Positions 32,697 through 42,074 of a DNA stretch of 57,597 nucleotides are shown here, one piece after another. Both the position numbers and the translations under genes were made by a program. How positions within the stretch are numbered: the first letter of the stretch is position 1; each line of letters opens with the position of its first letter. Source of the DNA: Burkholderiaceae bacterium (GTDB taxonomy: Bacteria > Pseudomonadota > Gammaproteobacteria > Burkholderiales > Burkholderiaceae_C); NCBI GenBank assembly GCA_023954035.1, contig JAMLIT010000022.1:1-57597 (forward strand). Reading direction: 5' to 3'. The notes under the pieces were generated by a model. That model saw only the letters and a list, made by a program, of their open reading frames with translations. It made no database searches and was not told the DNA's origin.

Positions 32697-33650
32697 TTGA
32701 ACTCCCCCGTCTTCGCGTCCCTGGTCCCGGTCGTCCTGTTCATTGCCATCGGCTTTCTCGCCGCGCGCCTGGAGTGGATACGGGCGGCATCGGTCAAAGA
32801 CCTCTCCAACCTGGTTTTCATGGTGCTGACGCCGGCGCTGCTGTTTCGAACCATGAGCACGGTGCGCATTGAAGCGCTGAATTTCGGTCCAGTCGGCATC
32901 TATTTCGCGGCCGCAGCGCTGGTGTTTGCGGCCACGCTGTGGCTGAAGGGGTTCACCACGCTGGCGGCTGCGCGGGCGTTGGCCTATACCTTTGGCAACA
33001 CCATCATGATCGGCGTGCCACTCATCGGCCTGGCCTTTGGCGAAGCCGGATTGGTGACGCTGTTCACCCTGATCTCGGTGCACGCGCTGGTGCTGCTGAC
33101 GGGCGCCACGGTGGTGTTTGAACTGGCTGCCGCGCGCGAGCGCGCCAACACGCCGGGCCAGTCCAAACCGCACATGCTGCGCACGGTGCTGCAGGCGGTC
33201 AAAAACGGCATCCTGCACCCGGTGCCGCTGCCCATCATTGCCGGCCTTGTCTTTGCGCAAACCGGCCTGGTGCTGCCCGCCGTGGTCGACAAACCCCTGC
33301 AACTGCTCGGCCAGGCGCTGGGGCCGCTGGCGCTGTTGCTGGTGGGCGTGACGCTGGCGTTCTCGAAGGTGGGGGCCAACTTCAAGCCCGCGCTGCGCGT
33401 GGCCCTGGTGAAATCCCTGGTTTTCCCGCTGATTTTGGGCAGCCTGGGCATGGCGCTGGGCTTTGGCGGGCCGGCGCTGGCCGTGCTGGTGGTCACCGCG
33501 TCGCTGCCCATTGGCGCGAACGTGTTTCTGTTTGCCCAGCGCTACGACGTGGCCGAGGCCGAGGTGACCGCGAGCATCGCGGTCTCCACGGTGATGGCGC
33601 TGGTGACGCTGCCGGTGGTCATGTTCCTGGCAACGCGGTGGATCGCATGA
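32697..33650 (+). CDS. AEC-family (auxin efflux carrier type) transporter
   Basis: 317-residue inner-membrane permease with about ten helices in two halves, as in the AEC/YfdV family of malate, malonate or auxin-like carriers. FASLVPVVLFIAIGFLAARL begins the first helix, and NTIMIGVPLIGLAFGEAG is the conserved discontinuous-helix motif. The second half has LPIIAGLVFAQTGLVLP and TASLPIGANVFLFAQRYDV. No ATG fits the expected N-terminus; TTG at 32697 gives the best alignment, but no ribosome site exists because a repeat copy immediately precedes it. The gene converges on the SDR gene with 3 bp between stop codons. Confidence 0.88.
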   Translation: MNSPVFASLVPVVLFIAIGFLAARLEWIRAASVKDLSNLVFMVLTPALLFRTMSTVRIEALNFGPVGIYFAAAALVFAATLWLKGFTTLAAARALAYTFGNTIMIGVPLIGLAFGEAGLVTLFTLISVHALVLLTGATVVFELAAARERANTPGQSKPHMLRTVLQAVKNGILHPVPLPIIAGLVFAQTGLVLPAVVDKPLQLLGQALGPLALLLVGVTLAFSKVGANFKPALRVALVKSLVFPLILGSLGMALGFGGPALAVLVVTASLPIGANVFLFAQRYDVAEAEVTASIAVSTVMALVTLPVVMFLATRWIA

Positions 33651-33653
33651 AGG

Positions 33654-34496
33654 TCAATCCAGAAACAGATCGGGCAGGAAGTTGCGGTTGCCCGGCGTGA
33701 CGGCGTAGCGGTCGAAGTCGGTCACGCCATGCGCAGCCAGCACCGCGTCGTCGATGTAGAAGTTGCCGGTGGCACCCGATGTGTCGGTGAGCACGCAGTA
33801 GGCGGCGTCGGCCATGATCTCGGGTGTGCGGCACAGCGCCACATCCATTCCGGGAATCATCTGCATGGCGGCGGTGGCAACGGCGGTGCGCGGCCACAGG
33901 CTGTTGACGCTGATGCCATGGCGCTTGAACTCGCCCGCGTGGCCCAGCGTGCACATGCTCATGCCGTACTTGGCCATGGTGTAGGCCGTGTGGGGCTGGA
34001 ACCAGTGCGTTTGCATGGTGAGCGGCGGCGACATGGTCAGCACCTGCGGATTGCGCCCGGCCCCGGCCGACTTTTTCAGCTCCGGCAGGCAGGCCATGGT
34101 GCACAGGTAGGTGCCGCGCGCGTTGACGCCGTGCATCAGGTCGAAGCGCTTCATGGGCGTGGCTTCGGTGTTGGTGAGGCTGATGGCGCTGGCGTTGTTG
34201 ACCAGAATGTCGATGCCACCGAAGAATTCGACCGCCTTGGCAACCGCTTCAAGCACTGCCGCTTCGTCGCGAATGTCCACCGCCAGCGGCAGGGCGCGCC
34301 CGCCGGTGGCCTCGATCTCGGCGGCGGCGCTGTAGATGGTTCCCGGCAGCTTGGGATTCGTCTCGGTGGTCTTGGCCACGATGACGATGTTGGCACCGTC
34401 GGCGGCGGCGCGCTTGGCAATCGCCAGGCCAATGCCGCGCGAGGCGCCGGTGATGAAAAGGGTTTTGCCTTTGAGTGCGTTGGGGGCGGTTTGCAT
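33654..34496 (-). CDS. SDR-family oxidoreductase (HSDL2-like)
   Basis: 280-residue NAD(P)-dependent short-chain dehydrogenase. Cofactor loop TGASRGIGLAIAKRAAADGA near residue 16, LVNNASAISL near residue 97 and the catalytic pair in YTMAKYG near residue 170 are present. VIVAKTTETNPKLPGTIYSAA after the second strand is characteristic of the hydroxysteroid dehydrogenase-like 2 group. Substrate not known; the group is linked to fatty-acid metabolism. The start has a good AGGAGAC site. It is followed downstream only by convergent AEC. Confidence 0.92.
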   Translation of the reverse strand: MQTAPNALKGKTLFITGASRGIGLAIAKRAAADGANIVIVAKTTETNPKLPGTIYSAAAEIEATGGRALPLAVDIRDEAAVLEAVAKAVEFFGGIDILVNNASAISLTNTEATPMKRFDLMHGVNARGTYLCTMACLPELKKSAGAGRNPQVLTMSPPLTMQTHWFQPHTAYTMAKYGMSMCTLGHAGEFKRHGISVNSLWPRTAVATAAMQMIPGMDVALCRTPEIMADAAYCVLTDTSGATGNFYIDDAVLAAHGVTDFDRYAVTPGNRNFLPDLFLD

Positions 34497-34587
34497 GGTG
34501 TTGTCTCCTGGTCGTGTCGATTGAACGGGCCAAGTTTAGGGGCCAAAAAATGGCCCTTTGACCCAGTTCGCAAGCGGGGAAACCCGC

Positions 34588-35247
34588 TTACGGAGCCAGG
34601 CGTTCGCGTACCCATTCGGCGTCTTTCAGGCGGTAGCGCAGCCGGTCGTGCAGCCGACTCTTGCGCCCTTGCCAGAACTCCCAGCGATCGGCCTTGAGCC
34701 GGTAGCCGCCCCAGTGTGGCGGGCGCGGAGGGTTCAGCAGGTACTGGGCGCCGAATTTGGCGGCGTTGGCCACCAACACGCCCCGGCCCGAGATGACCTC
34801 GCTTTGCGGGCTGGCCCAGGCGCCGATGCGCGAATCGAGCGGGCGGGTTTTGTAGTAGGCGTCGCTTTCGGCGTCGCTCACCTTTTCCACTGCGCCTTCG
34901 ATGCGCACCACCCGTTCCAGCTCCACCCAGTGGAACTGCAGGGCGGCATAGGGGTTGCCGGCCAGTTGCTGGCCCTTGCGGCTCTCGTAGTTGGTGAACC
35001 AGACAATGCCGCGCTCGTCGCAGCCCTTGATGAGCACGATGCGCGTGCTCGGGCGCAGGTCGCTGCCCACGGTGGCCAGCGTCATGGCATTGGGCTCGGG
35101 CAACTGGGCGCTGATGGCTTCGCTCAGCCACTGGCTGAACTGCTGCATGGGGTCAGCGTGCGAGGCGGCTTCGTTCAGCTCGGCGCGCTCGTAGCTTTTG
35201 CGCAGATCGGTGAGGTGGGCTGACAGGGGAGTGGAGGGCGGGTTCAT
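34588..35247 (-). CDS. pdxH: Pyridoxamine 5'-phosphate oxidase
   Basis: 219-residue FMN enzyme oxidising pyridoxine or pyridoxamine 5'-phosphate to PLP. Recognisable parts are the N-terminal [18 protein letters not shown]-binding [20 protein letters not shown] near residues 71-90, [19 protein letters not shown] near residue 120 and the C-terminal [19 protein letters not shown] end. Length is normal. The gene is divergent from the MobA-like gene across 54 bp and precedes the SDR by 91 bp on the same strand. PLP made by this enzyme serves proteins such as the trans-sulfuration enzyme at 16.7 kb. Confidence 0.97.
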   Translation of the reverse strand: MNPPSTPLSAHLTDLRKSYERAELNEAASHADPMQQFSQWLSEAISAQLPEPNAMTLATVGSDLRPSTRIVLIKGCDERGIVWFTNYESRKGQQLAGNPYAALQFHWVELERVVRIEGAVEKVSDAESDAYYKTRPLDSRIGAWASPQSEVISGRGVLVANAAKFGAQYLLNPPRPPHWGGYRLKADRWEFWQGRKSRLHDRLRYRLKDAEWVRERLAP

Positions 35248-35301
35248 GGCAGGATTGTGCCGCGCCCAAGCCCCATCCCCATCCCTTGTTGAGCCTTTGC
35301 C

Positions 35302-35880
35302 ATGCCTTCCACTTCACCTGATGCTCCTCTGCCCTGCGTGCTGGTACTGGCCTCGGGCCGAGGCGAGCGGTTTCGCACGTCGGGCGGGCAAGTGCACAAG
35401 CTGGCGGCCATGCTGGAAGATCGCAGCGTGCTGGAGCACACCCTGGCTGCCGTGCGTGCCAGCGGCTTGCCCTGGCACCTGGAAGATGCGGGCCACCCCG
35501 GCATGGGCGATTCCATCGCAGCGGCGGTGCGCGCCACGCCTGAAGCGGCGGGCTGGCTCGTGCTGCCAGGGGATTTGCCCTTGGTGCAGGCGGGCACGCT
35601 GCGCGCGATTGCTGTAACCCTGGCGAGCGGCGCCGAGGTGGTTGCCCCGGTGTTTGGCGGTCAGCGCGGTCATCCAGTGGGTTTTGCGGCAGCCCTGGGG
35701 CCGCAGTTGATGGCACTGACCGGGGAGCAGGGCGCCAGCGTCCTCCTGCGCGCCGCGGCGCAGCGAGGCGCCTTGCTCAGCCTGCCAGTGGAAGACTGCG
35801 GCGTGGTCACCGACATCGACACGCTCGCTGACCTGGAGCGTGCAGCCAGCTTGCTGCGGGCGCGGTGCCAAGCTCGCTGA
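35302..35880 (+). CDS. MobA-like nucleotidyltransferase
   Basis: 192-residue NTP transferase of the MobA/MocA family. The NTP-binding signature near the N-terminus, [11 protein letters not shown], departs from the usual LAAGxGxRxG, but the following Lys in QVHKLAAML and the metal motif LPGDLPLV near residue 95 are kept. GHPVGF near residue 120 and [11 protein letters not shown] near the end are typical of CTP:molybdopterin cytidylyltransferase-like proteins, which mature molybdenum enzymes of the xanthine dehydrogenase type. No molybdoenzyme is nearby, so the exact nucleotide and acceptor are open. Confidence 0.87.
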   Translation: MPSTSPDAPLPCVLVLASGRGERFRTSGGQVHKLAAMLEDRSVLEHTLAAVRASGLPWHLEDAGHPGMGDSIAAAVRATPEAAGWLVLPGDLPLVQAGTLRAIAVTLASGAEVVAPVFGGQRGHPVGFAAALGPQLMALTGEQGASVLLRAAAQRGALLSLPVEDCGVVTDIDTLADLERAASLLRARCQAR

Positions 35881-35900
35881 AGCCGCCGCCCAAGCAGTCC

Positions 35901-37214
35901 TCAGAACTGCATCCCCTGAATTGAATGCCGCGCAGATCCGTCGCGCACGCGCACGCCATCGGCCACCAGATCCGACGGAAAAACGACCACCGATTCGCCA
36001 GCCTGGATGCCCGCCGTGACCTCGGCAAACTCAGCGTTGCGGTGGCCCACCTCCAGCCTGCGCAGGCGCGCACGGCCTTCTTCGACGGCAAACGTCTGCC
36101 AAGCGCCAGCGCGGCGGAACAAGGCGCCGGTCGGTATTTGCAGCACCTGATTGCCGGACCAGGTGACGATCGCGGCCTCGATTCGATAGCCCGCACCCAA
36201 AGTGGGCGGCGCAGCGTCGAGGTCGCCGATGACGTTGACGCGTTGCTCCTGCACGCCCAGCGCAGACACCTTGGTGAAAGCGCCGGGCTCGACATAGCGA
36301 ACCTTGCCTGCCAAGGCCGTCGACCCGCCCCAGCCGGTGATCCTGATCGGCTGACCTGCGCGCACCTGCACAGCGTCCTGCGTCAGCACATCCACCACCA
36401 ATTCAAGCGCTTCGCCCTGGCTCAGCTCGAACAAGGGACTGCCCGCCTGCACCACGCGCTCGCTCTCCTCGATCACCTTGAGCACATGGCCGCTGACCGG
36501 CGCGCGAACCATGATCGCACCGGCATCACCGCCCGCAGTGCCTGCGCCGAGCAGGCGCGAGCGTGCGCTTTGTACCTCGGCCCCGGCTGCGACGAGAGAT
36601 GCCTCGGCGCTGGCAACACGGTCCGCCGCAGCCTGGGCTGTCTGCGCATAGGCGTCGCGCGACTCGACACTGACCATGCCCGTGCGAAACAACTCGCTGC
36701 GGCGCGCCGCCTCGGTGCTCGCAAGCCTGGCGCCGCTGGTCGCTTCGGCGAGCACCGCATGCGCCTGGCGCTGCCGCGCCTGCGCCGCTGCAAGCTCGGC
36801 GCGCGCAGTGGCCAGCGAGCGGGCATCGGTCGGGGGCGGCGCGATTTGTGCGAGCACATCGCCGCGCTCGATGCGATCGCCAACGCCAATACTGGTGCGC
36901 AGCAGCCGCCCGCTGATCGAAGCGGCGACGGTGTAGCGCAGTTTGGCGCGCGTCTGCCCCTGGGCCTCGACGGCCTCCGAAAGCGGGCCTTGTGTGGCCT
37001 GGGCAAGCTGCACGTCGATTACCGACGGCTGCAGCATCACGGCGGCCAAGGCAAGAGCCGCCGCGCCGATGCCGGCAATGATCAGCCATTTCTTCCAGCG
37101 GACCGGCTTCGGTTTGGCTGCCTTGCGAACGGCTGGCTTGTTGCTGGGTTTGTCGTCAGGCTTGCCGTTCGGTGCCTCGGTCGTTGCATGGAGTTGCTTG
37201 TGGGTGTCGTTCAT
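35901..37214 (-). CDS. HlyD-type periplasmic adaptor of an ABC exporter
   Basis: 437-residue membrane fusion protein. A Lys/Pro-rich cytoplasmic N-terminus of about 40 residues precedes one membrane helix (about 45-63), a biotinyl-lipoyl half, a coiled-coil stretch (about 130-220) and a second lipoyl half IMVRAPVSGHVLKVIEESER near residue 235. The C-terminal domain includes VVVFPSDLVADGVRVRDG. It starts 7 bp after the FtsX-type permease stop and is the last gene of a three-gene exporter operon, but no outer-membrane channel gene is present. Confidence 0.92.
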   Translation of the reverse strand: MNDTHKQLHATTEAPNGKPDDKPSNKPAVRKAAKPKPVRWKKWLIIAGIGAAALALAAVMLQPSVIDVQLAQATQGPLSEAVEAQGQTRAKLRYTVAASISGRLLRTSIGVGDRIERGDVLAQIAPPPTDARSLATARAELAAAQARQRQAHAVLAEATSGARLASTEAARRSELFRTGMVSVESRDAYAQTAQAAADRVASAEASLVAAGAEVQSARSRLLGAGTAGGDAGAIMVRAPVSGHVLKVIEESERVVQAGSPLFELSQGEALELVVDVLTQDAVQVRAGQPIRITGWGGSTALAGKVRYVEPGAFTKVSALGVQEQRVNVIGDLDAAPPTLGAGYRIEAAIVTWSGNQVLQIPTGALFRRAGAWQTFAVEEGRARLRRLEVGHRNAEFAEVTAGIQAGESVVVFPSDLVADGVRVRDGSARHSIQGMQF

Positions 37215-37221
37215 TGAAAAC

Positions 37222-39582
37222 TCACTCTCGTGTCTTGAGTACGGCGATCAGGTCAAGGCGGTTGATTCGGCGCCGCACCAGGGCCCCGCTGGCCACGGCG
37301 GCGGCGACCACGATCGCCGCCGCCAGCAGGTAGGTCGGGGCGTGGACCACCAGCGGAATGCGGTAGGTATCGGTTTGCAGCGCGGCGACGACCGCATAAG
37401 ACAACCCGTAGCCGAGCAACCACCCGATCGGAATCGCCATCAGCGTGATCAGTGCCTGCTCTCCGAGCAGCAGCATCGCGGCTTCGCTGCGGCGAAACCC
37501 CATCACGCGCAGACTGGCCAGCTCGCGCCCGCGCTCCGACAGCGAAATGCGCGCGCCGTTGTAGATCACCGCGACCGCGATCACGCAGGCGAAACCGAGC
37601 AGGAAACCGACGGCGATGAACAGGGAATCGTCCATCTGTTTCTCGAACGACGCCAGCATCGTGCTCGGCGATGCCACTCCGGCGACAGCTGGGGCAGCCT
37701 TCAGGGTTCGTTCGAGTTGGGGCAGGGCGTCGGCCGCCACCGACAGGTAGGCACCGGAGACCATCACCGGACCGCCGATGGCGCGCTGCAACGCATCACG
37801 GTTCATGGTCGCTGAAACACCGAGCAAGTCGTCGACGATGCCAGCCACCGGCAGCTGCATCCGGCGCCGCTGACCTTCGAGGAACGCGACATCGACCTGG
37901 TCGCCAACCGTCAGATGCAGTTGCCGCGCCAGAATGGCACTGAGCACCAGACCCTCGGCCGGAAGTGGCTGCTCGCCACCCGATGCGCTGACGATACGGC
38001 GCAATCTGCCGTCCGGCGCCAGCCCCTGGATGGCGATTTCCTTCTCGAAATGCCCAGAGCGCAAGCGTGCTGGCGCCAAGCGGTAGGCTTCGACCCGCGT
38101 GACGCCGGGCAGGTTATAAAAGTCGTACGTGACTGCGACGGTGCGCGGCTCGTCGAACGACACCGACAGATCCTCGCGCTGGATGACACGGAACTGCAGG
38201 TCCATCATCCACTGCACGCCATCGAACATGGCCAGACCGATGATCAGGATCGCCACCGAGAAGGACACGCCCAGCGACGACAGCAGCGCCTGCAGTGGCT
38301 TGCGCTGCACGTTGCGCAGCACCATGCGTGCTGACGACGGCAGGGTGCGTGCCAGACCCGAACGCTCCAGCCAGCCCGGCCTGAAGCTCGCCGGTGGCTC
38401 GGGGCGCATCGCCTCAGCCGGCGGCAACAGTGCAGCCCGCCGTACCGCGAGCAGTGCCCCAGCGGCGGCGGCAACCGTGATGGCGGTCGCAATGGCCAGC
38501 AGCAGCGGGCTCAGCTGGTAGTCGAGCTGCGGAAAGTCGAAATAGGCGCCGTACAGATTGACGTAGGCGCTGCCGAGCAGGGTTCCCGCGACGGCGCCGA
38601 TGGCGGCGCCGAAGGCTACGGCGGCCATTGCGAAGAGCAGGTAGTGGATGGCCACCTCCCGGCTGCGGTATCCGAAGGCCTTGAGCACGGCGATTTCGCC
38701 GCGCTGGGTAGCAATCAAGCGCGTCAGCACCAGGTTGAGCAGAAATGCGGCCACGCCCAGGAACACCGCAGGCACGACGGTGCCCATCACCTTGTTGCTG
38801 TCGAGTTCGCCTTGCAGAATCAGGTGCGAAGCCTGGTCCTTGCGCAGGTAGGCGCCCAGGCCGCCATAGGGGTCGAGCAGGGTGTCGATGCGCGACAACA
38901 CGGCTTGCGGGTTCGCCTGTGGGCTCAGCGTGAGCACGGCTTCGTTGAACGCGCCGTCCATGTCGTAGGCCGGTCCCAGCACTTTGCGACCCATCCACAG
39001 CACGCCGTAGCGCTTGTCGTCCGGGTACAGCGCGCCGGGCGGAACGGCATAAGTGTGCTCGGGTGAAATCGCAATGCCGACGATGTCGAGCGTGCGCGCG
39101 CGGCCGTTGATGATGGCGCGCAGCGTGTCGCCCGGCCTGAGTGCGCGAGCGTCGGCGAACTTGCTGCTGATGAGCACCTCGCTCGCAGCCCCTGGCGCGA
39201 GGTAGCGTCCACTGCGAATGCGGATGTCGTTGATCTCGGGGCGCCGCTGCTCGGGCAGCGATACCAGCCGTGCCTGCGCCGGTGCGTCCAGGCCGGGCAG
39301 GTCGAGGGTGGCAAGAAAACTGACACGGGTATCGACATTGGCTACGCCAGGAATCGCCTGGATGCGCTCGCGCAGGCTGTTGGGGGCGCGCTTGAGAGGC
39401 GCCCAGGCGTCGGCAAAGCGTGTCTGTGCGTAGTACGACTGCTGCGCCTGCACCAGTGTGTCGTAGCTGCCGCGCATGGTCAGCACCGTCATGATGCCGG
39501 TGGCCACCACAAGCGCGATCGACGCCATCTGGCCCTTGAGTTGCCAGAGTTCGCGCAGCAGCTTGCTGTGAAGGGTGTTCAT
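37222..39582 (-). CDS. ABC transporter permease, FtsX/MacB-like, two-domain
   Basis: 786-residue permease with two FtsX units. Each has an N-terminal helix, a large periplasmic domain and three closing helices; the first unit ends near residue 380 with AIAVLKAFGYRSREVAIHYL, the second near residue 780 with ELASLRVMGFRRSEAAMLLLGE. The repeated segment with a Phe-Gly-Tyr/Arg-Arg-Ser-type coupling helix touches the ATPase. Some relatives act with adaptor proteins in exporting lipids, peptides or antibiotics. The start lies 89 bp after the ATPase. It may be a LolE-like or MacB-like exporter; the substrate is unknown. Confidence 0.9.
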   Translation of the reverse strand: MNTLHSKLLRELWQLKGQMASIALVVATGIMTVLTMRGSYDTLVQAQQSYYAQTRFADAWAPLKRAPNSLRERIQAIPGVANVDTRVSFLATLDLPGLDAPAQARLVSLPEQRRPEINDIRIRSGRYLAPGAASEVLISSKFADARALRPGDTLRAIINGRARTLDIVGIAISPEHTYAVPPGALYPDDKRYGVLWMGRKVLGPAYDMDGAFNEAVLTLSPQANPQAVLSRIDTLLDPYGGLGAYLRKDQASHLILQGELDSNKVMGTVVPAVFLGVAAFLLNLVLTRLIATQRGEIAVLKAFGYRSREVAIHYLLFAMAAVAFGAAIGAVAGTLLGSAYVNLYGAYFDFPQLDYQLSPLLLAIATAITVAAAAGALLAVRRAALLPPAEAMRPEPPASFRPGWLERSGLARTLPSSARMVLRNVQRKPLQALLSSLGVSFSVAILIIGLAMFDGVQWMMDLQFRVIQREDLSVSFDEPRTVAVTYDFYNLPGVTRVEAYRLAPARLRSGHFEKEIAIQGLAPDGRLRRIVSASGGEQPLPAEGLVLSAILARQLHLTVGDQVDVAFLEGQRRRMQLPVAGIVDDLLGVSATMNRDALQRAIGGPVMVSGAYLSVAADALPQLERTLKAAPAVAGVASPSTMLASFEKQMDDSLFIAVGFLLGFACVIAVAVIYNGARISLSERGRELASLRVMGFRRSEAAMLLLGEQALITLMAIPIGWLLGYGLSYAVVAALQTDTYRIPLVVHAPTYLLAAAIVVAAAVASGALVRRRINRLDLIAVLKTRE

Positions 39583-39671
39583 GTCAGTACCGCCCGGCCG
39601 CTCTGAAGGGACTGATGCGCCCCTCGGGGGGCAGCGAATGCAGTGAGCGTGGGGGCCTATTCACCGCGCCC

Positions 39672-40439
39672 TCACCAGGCGATGTCATCCACGCTGGCGC
39701 GCTGTGCATTGCGCTTGCGCTCGACGATCTCGCCGCTGCTCATGCGCAGCACCGTGTCGCCGAGTGCGCCAATGGCGGCGTTGTGGGTGATGATCGCGAT
39801 CGTCGTGTCGGTCTCTCGATTGACCTGGTCGAGCACGCGCAGCACCAGCTTGCCGGTCTCGGCATCGAGCGCGCCGGTCGGCTCATCGCAGAACAGCACG
39901 TCGGGCCGCTTGGCAATGGCGCGCGCAATCGCCACACGCTGCTGTTCACCGCCGGACAGCTGCGAGGGAAAGTGGTCCAGCCGTTCTTCCAGGCCCACCA
40001 GTGCCAGCGCGTCGTCGGGCGACATCGCATCCTGCGCGATGTCGGTCACGAGCGCCACGTTTTCGCGCGCGGTCAGGCTGGGGATCAGGTTGTAGAACTG
40101 GAACACGAAGCCGATGTGCGCGCGCCGGTATTCAGTCAGCCCGTCGCTGTCAAGCTGGTCCAGTTGAAGATTTCCCTGGCCGTCGACGTAGGTGACGGTG
40201 CCGCTGGTGGCCACATCGAGGCCGCCGAGGATATTGAGCAGCGTCGACTTGCCGCTGCCCGAGGCGCCCAGCAGCACCATCAGTTCGCCAGAATGCAGGT
40301 CGAGATCGACATCGCGCAGCGCATGCACCGTGACCTCGCCCATACCGTAGGACTTGCACAGCCCGCGCGCACGCAGCACGACCGCTGTCGCATCGCAGCA
40401 GCCGGTCCGCCGGGAGCTCACGATCGGGTTGGCATGCAC
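39672..40439 (-). CDS. ABC exporter ATP-binding protein (MacB/LolD type)
   Basis: 255-residue ATPase. Walker [15 protein letters not shown] near residue 59, Q-loop [16 protein letters not shown], signature [16 protein letters not shown] near residue 160, Walker [13 protein letters not shown] and H-loop ITHN are all intact. The EPTGALD and [11 protein letters not shown] forms are those of MacB/LolD-type ATPases acting with FtsX permeases. The N-terminus has extra residues before the first strand and could begin later. It heads the operon with the permease and HlyD-type adaptor. The gap before it (196 bp) holds no gene I can support and probably carries the promoter. Confidence 0.94.
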   Translation of the reverse strand: MHANPIVSSRRTGCCDATAVVLRARGLCKSYGMGEVTVHALRDVDLDLHSGELMVLLGASGSGKSTLLNILGGLDVATSGTVTYVDGQGNLQLDQLDSDGLTEYRRAHIGFVFQFYNLIPSLTARENVALVTDIAQDAMSPDDALALVGLEERLDHFPSQLSGGEQQRVAIARAIAKRPDVLFCDEPTGALDAETGKLVLRVLDQVNRETDTTIAIITHNAAIGALGDTVLRMSSGEIVERKRNAQRASVDDIAW

Positions 40440-40635
40440 ATCTGCGCGTTCGCCTTGGCGCCTGCGTGCCTGGGTTTGGCTTGCGCGGGCAGCGCGGACT
40501 GCAAAGTGAGGGAGGCCATTGCCTCAGTATGGCATGCACGAACGCCCTCATGCCAGATCGCGCCAGATGGCTGAGCGACGCGGCATGTCGCCAGGCTTGC
40601 GCTGTGCCCCGGACATTGCCCAGGCGCGCGACCGA

Positions 40636-41181
40636 TCACTTGCGCCGGATCACCGCACAGGCCAGGCGTGGGCCGGCGTTGCCGCTGGGCTGGGAGGTGA
40701 AGTCGTCGCGGTCGCGGTGCACGATGAGGCCACGGCCGACGATGTCGTCCATGCCGCTGCCCACGCGGATGCCGCTGATCTTGACATCGATGCGCGCCAC
40801 CCCCTTGGCGTCGGCGTTCAGGCTGGGCAGGTCGCCCGTGTGGTGCTCGGCCCCCATCGCCATGCCGTGCCGCGTGTTGTGCGGGTTGAAGTGTCCGCCC
40901 GCACTGCTGCCATCGCCGCTGGAGCAATCCCCTTTTTCGTGGACATGGAAGCCATGCTCGGAATGGGGCGCCAGGCCCAGGATTTCGCCTTGCACGCGCA
41001 CCGTGTCGCCCATCTGGGTGAAATGCACCATGCCGCGTGTCAGGTTGCCCCGCGTGGGCTCCAATTGGGCGGTGGCGTTCGGGCCCTCCACCTGGCCGGC
41101 CACGCGGGTGTGCATGCCGCCGGCACAGCCCGCAAGAACAAGGGTGGCCGCCACGGCGGCGGTGAGGGGGAAGCGTTGCAT
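40636..41181 (-). CDS. sodC: Cu/Zn superoxide dismutase, lipoprotein
   Basis: 181-residue periplasmic enzyme dismuting superoxide. The N-terminal signal ends in the lipobox VLAGC (Cys19). Copper and zinc ligands are visible: HGFHVHEKGDC, GGHFNPHNTRHG, EHHTGDLPSL and the last copper His in GLIVHRDRDDF. The disulfide pair would be the Cys in GDCSSGDG and that in RLACAVIRRK. The strong AGGAGG site precedes the ATG. The IVHRDRDDF loop differs from the usual IVHAGGDN/D form, so the active-site rim may be altered. It follows nothing obvious in operon. Confidence 0.96.
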   Translation of the reverse strand: MQRFPLTAAVAATLVLAGCAGGMHTRVAGQVEGPNATAQLEPTRGNLTRGMVHFTQMGDTVRVQGEILGLAPHSEHGFHVHEKGDCSSGDGSSAGGHFNPHNTRHGMAMGAEHHTGDLPSLNADAKGVARIDVKISGIRVGSGMDDIVGRGLIVHRDRDDFTSQPSGNAGPRLACAVIRRK

Positions 41182-41338
41182 GAAAACCTCCTACGAAAAA
41201 ACTGGTTTGGGGGCGAAACTGCCGCGCCTCATGCTGGCACGCGTCGCTGAGCGGTGTTGTCAGCGAAAATCGCAACCTGCCGCCGGCGCCACTGGGCTCT
41301 TGCTTGCCGCCTGTCGCGGCCCAGCCCATGCGGTGCCC

Positions 41339-41977
41339 TTATTCGGCGGGGTCTCGGGTGGCCGTGGCTATCAGCCGTTCAAGCACACGGTCATGGATGC
41401 CGACGGCACGCAGGCCTTCGTAGGTGGCGCGGGCGTAGTCCTGGGTGCTGCCGTAGCGCCCCTGGGCCTGCCGAAAGATGCGACGGTACTCCTCCGGTGC
41501 GAGCTCGCCGGTATGGCTCGGGTGCTCGCGCGCCAGTGTGAATGCGAGTGCGCGCACCGTGCCGGCAGGCGTGCGGCAGGGCAGCCAGCGGGGCTGATAG
41601 ACCGGAATCGGCATTTCCCGCTCCCACAGCCTGGCCAGCGTCTGCTCGCCCTGCGCCTCGGCGATGCGAAAGACCATGCCACAGCAACTTCCCCCTGCAA
41701 GAAGGCAGAAGACCAGGCCTGGGCATTCGTGCGTGCCGCGGTTGACGCGGCTCCACATCTTCAGTGCGCGGTGCCAGCCGTGCACGCGCGCCGCGCGCTG
41801 CTCCAGATAGTCGAATTCGGGACGCCAGATGAGCGAGGCATAGCCAAAGACCCAGAGATCGCCCTGGCCACGCCCTCGCAGGCCGCGCCACTCCTGGACG
41901 GTTCGCTCCAGCAGGGAAGGGGGCGCATGTATCACCCCGTCACCGAACGGCAGAGGCCAGGGCCTTCTCCGGGCCAC
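41339..41977 (-). CDS. Gamma-glutamylcyclotransferase, ChaC-like
   Basis: 212-residue ChaC-type enzyme that cleaves glutathione to 5-oxoproline and Cys-Gly. The substrate-binding signature VFGYASLIWRPEF near residue 42 replaces the common GYGSL(I/M)W, and RVHGWHRALKMWSRVNRGTHE follows as in ChaC. CWxMVFRI-like CCGMVFRIAEA lies near residue 98. The start codon appears to be GTG at 41977, with a rather long N-terminus; a later start is possible. A repeat copy lies upstream. It is 157 bp before sodC on the same strand, so both may serve oxidative or thiol balance. Confidence 0.9.
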   Translation of the reverse strand: MARRRPWPLPFGDGVIHAPPSLLERTVQEWRGLRGRGQGDLWVFGYASLIWRPEFDYLEQRAARVHGWHRALKMWSRVNRGTHECPGLVFCLLAGGSCCGMVFRIAEAQGEQTLARLWEREMPIPVYQPRWLPCRTPAGTVRALAFTLAREHPSHTGELAPEEYRRIFRQAQGRYGSTQDYARATYEGLRAVGIHDRVLERLIATATRDPAE

Positions 41978-41993
41978 TCATTTGAGCTAGAAA

Positions 41994-42050
41994 TAACATT
42001 AAAAACCAGTTCTAGCGCTTATTGGTAAAGGAGGACACGCTATCAATTCG
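41994..42050. repeat. Dispersed palindromic element, copy 8 (with altered right arm)
   Basis: AACATTAAAAACCAGTTC and TAGCGCTTATTGGTAAAG match, then GGAGGACACG interrupts before the tail CTATCAATTCGATTG. It separates gloA from the ChaC-like gene. Confidence 0.8.
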
Positions 42051-42074
42051 ATTGCATCGCTGACGCAAACAGGG

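Noticed and set aside
39583-39671. GC-rich gap between the ABC ATPase and permease as a possible terminator
   Set aside because: Contains GGGG/CCCC tracts but no clean hairpin with a T-run; operon organisation is more likely.
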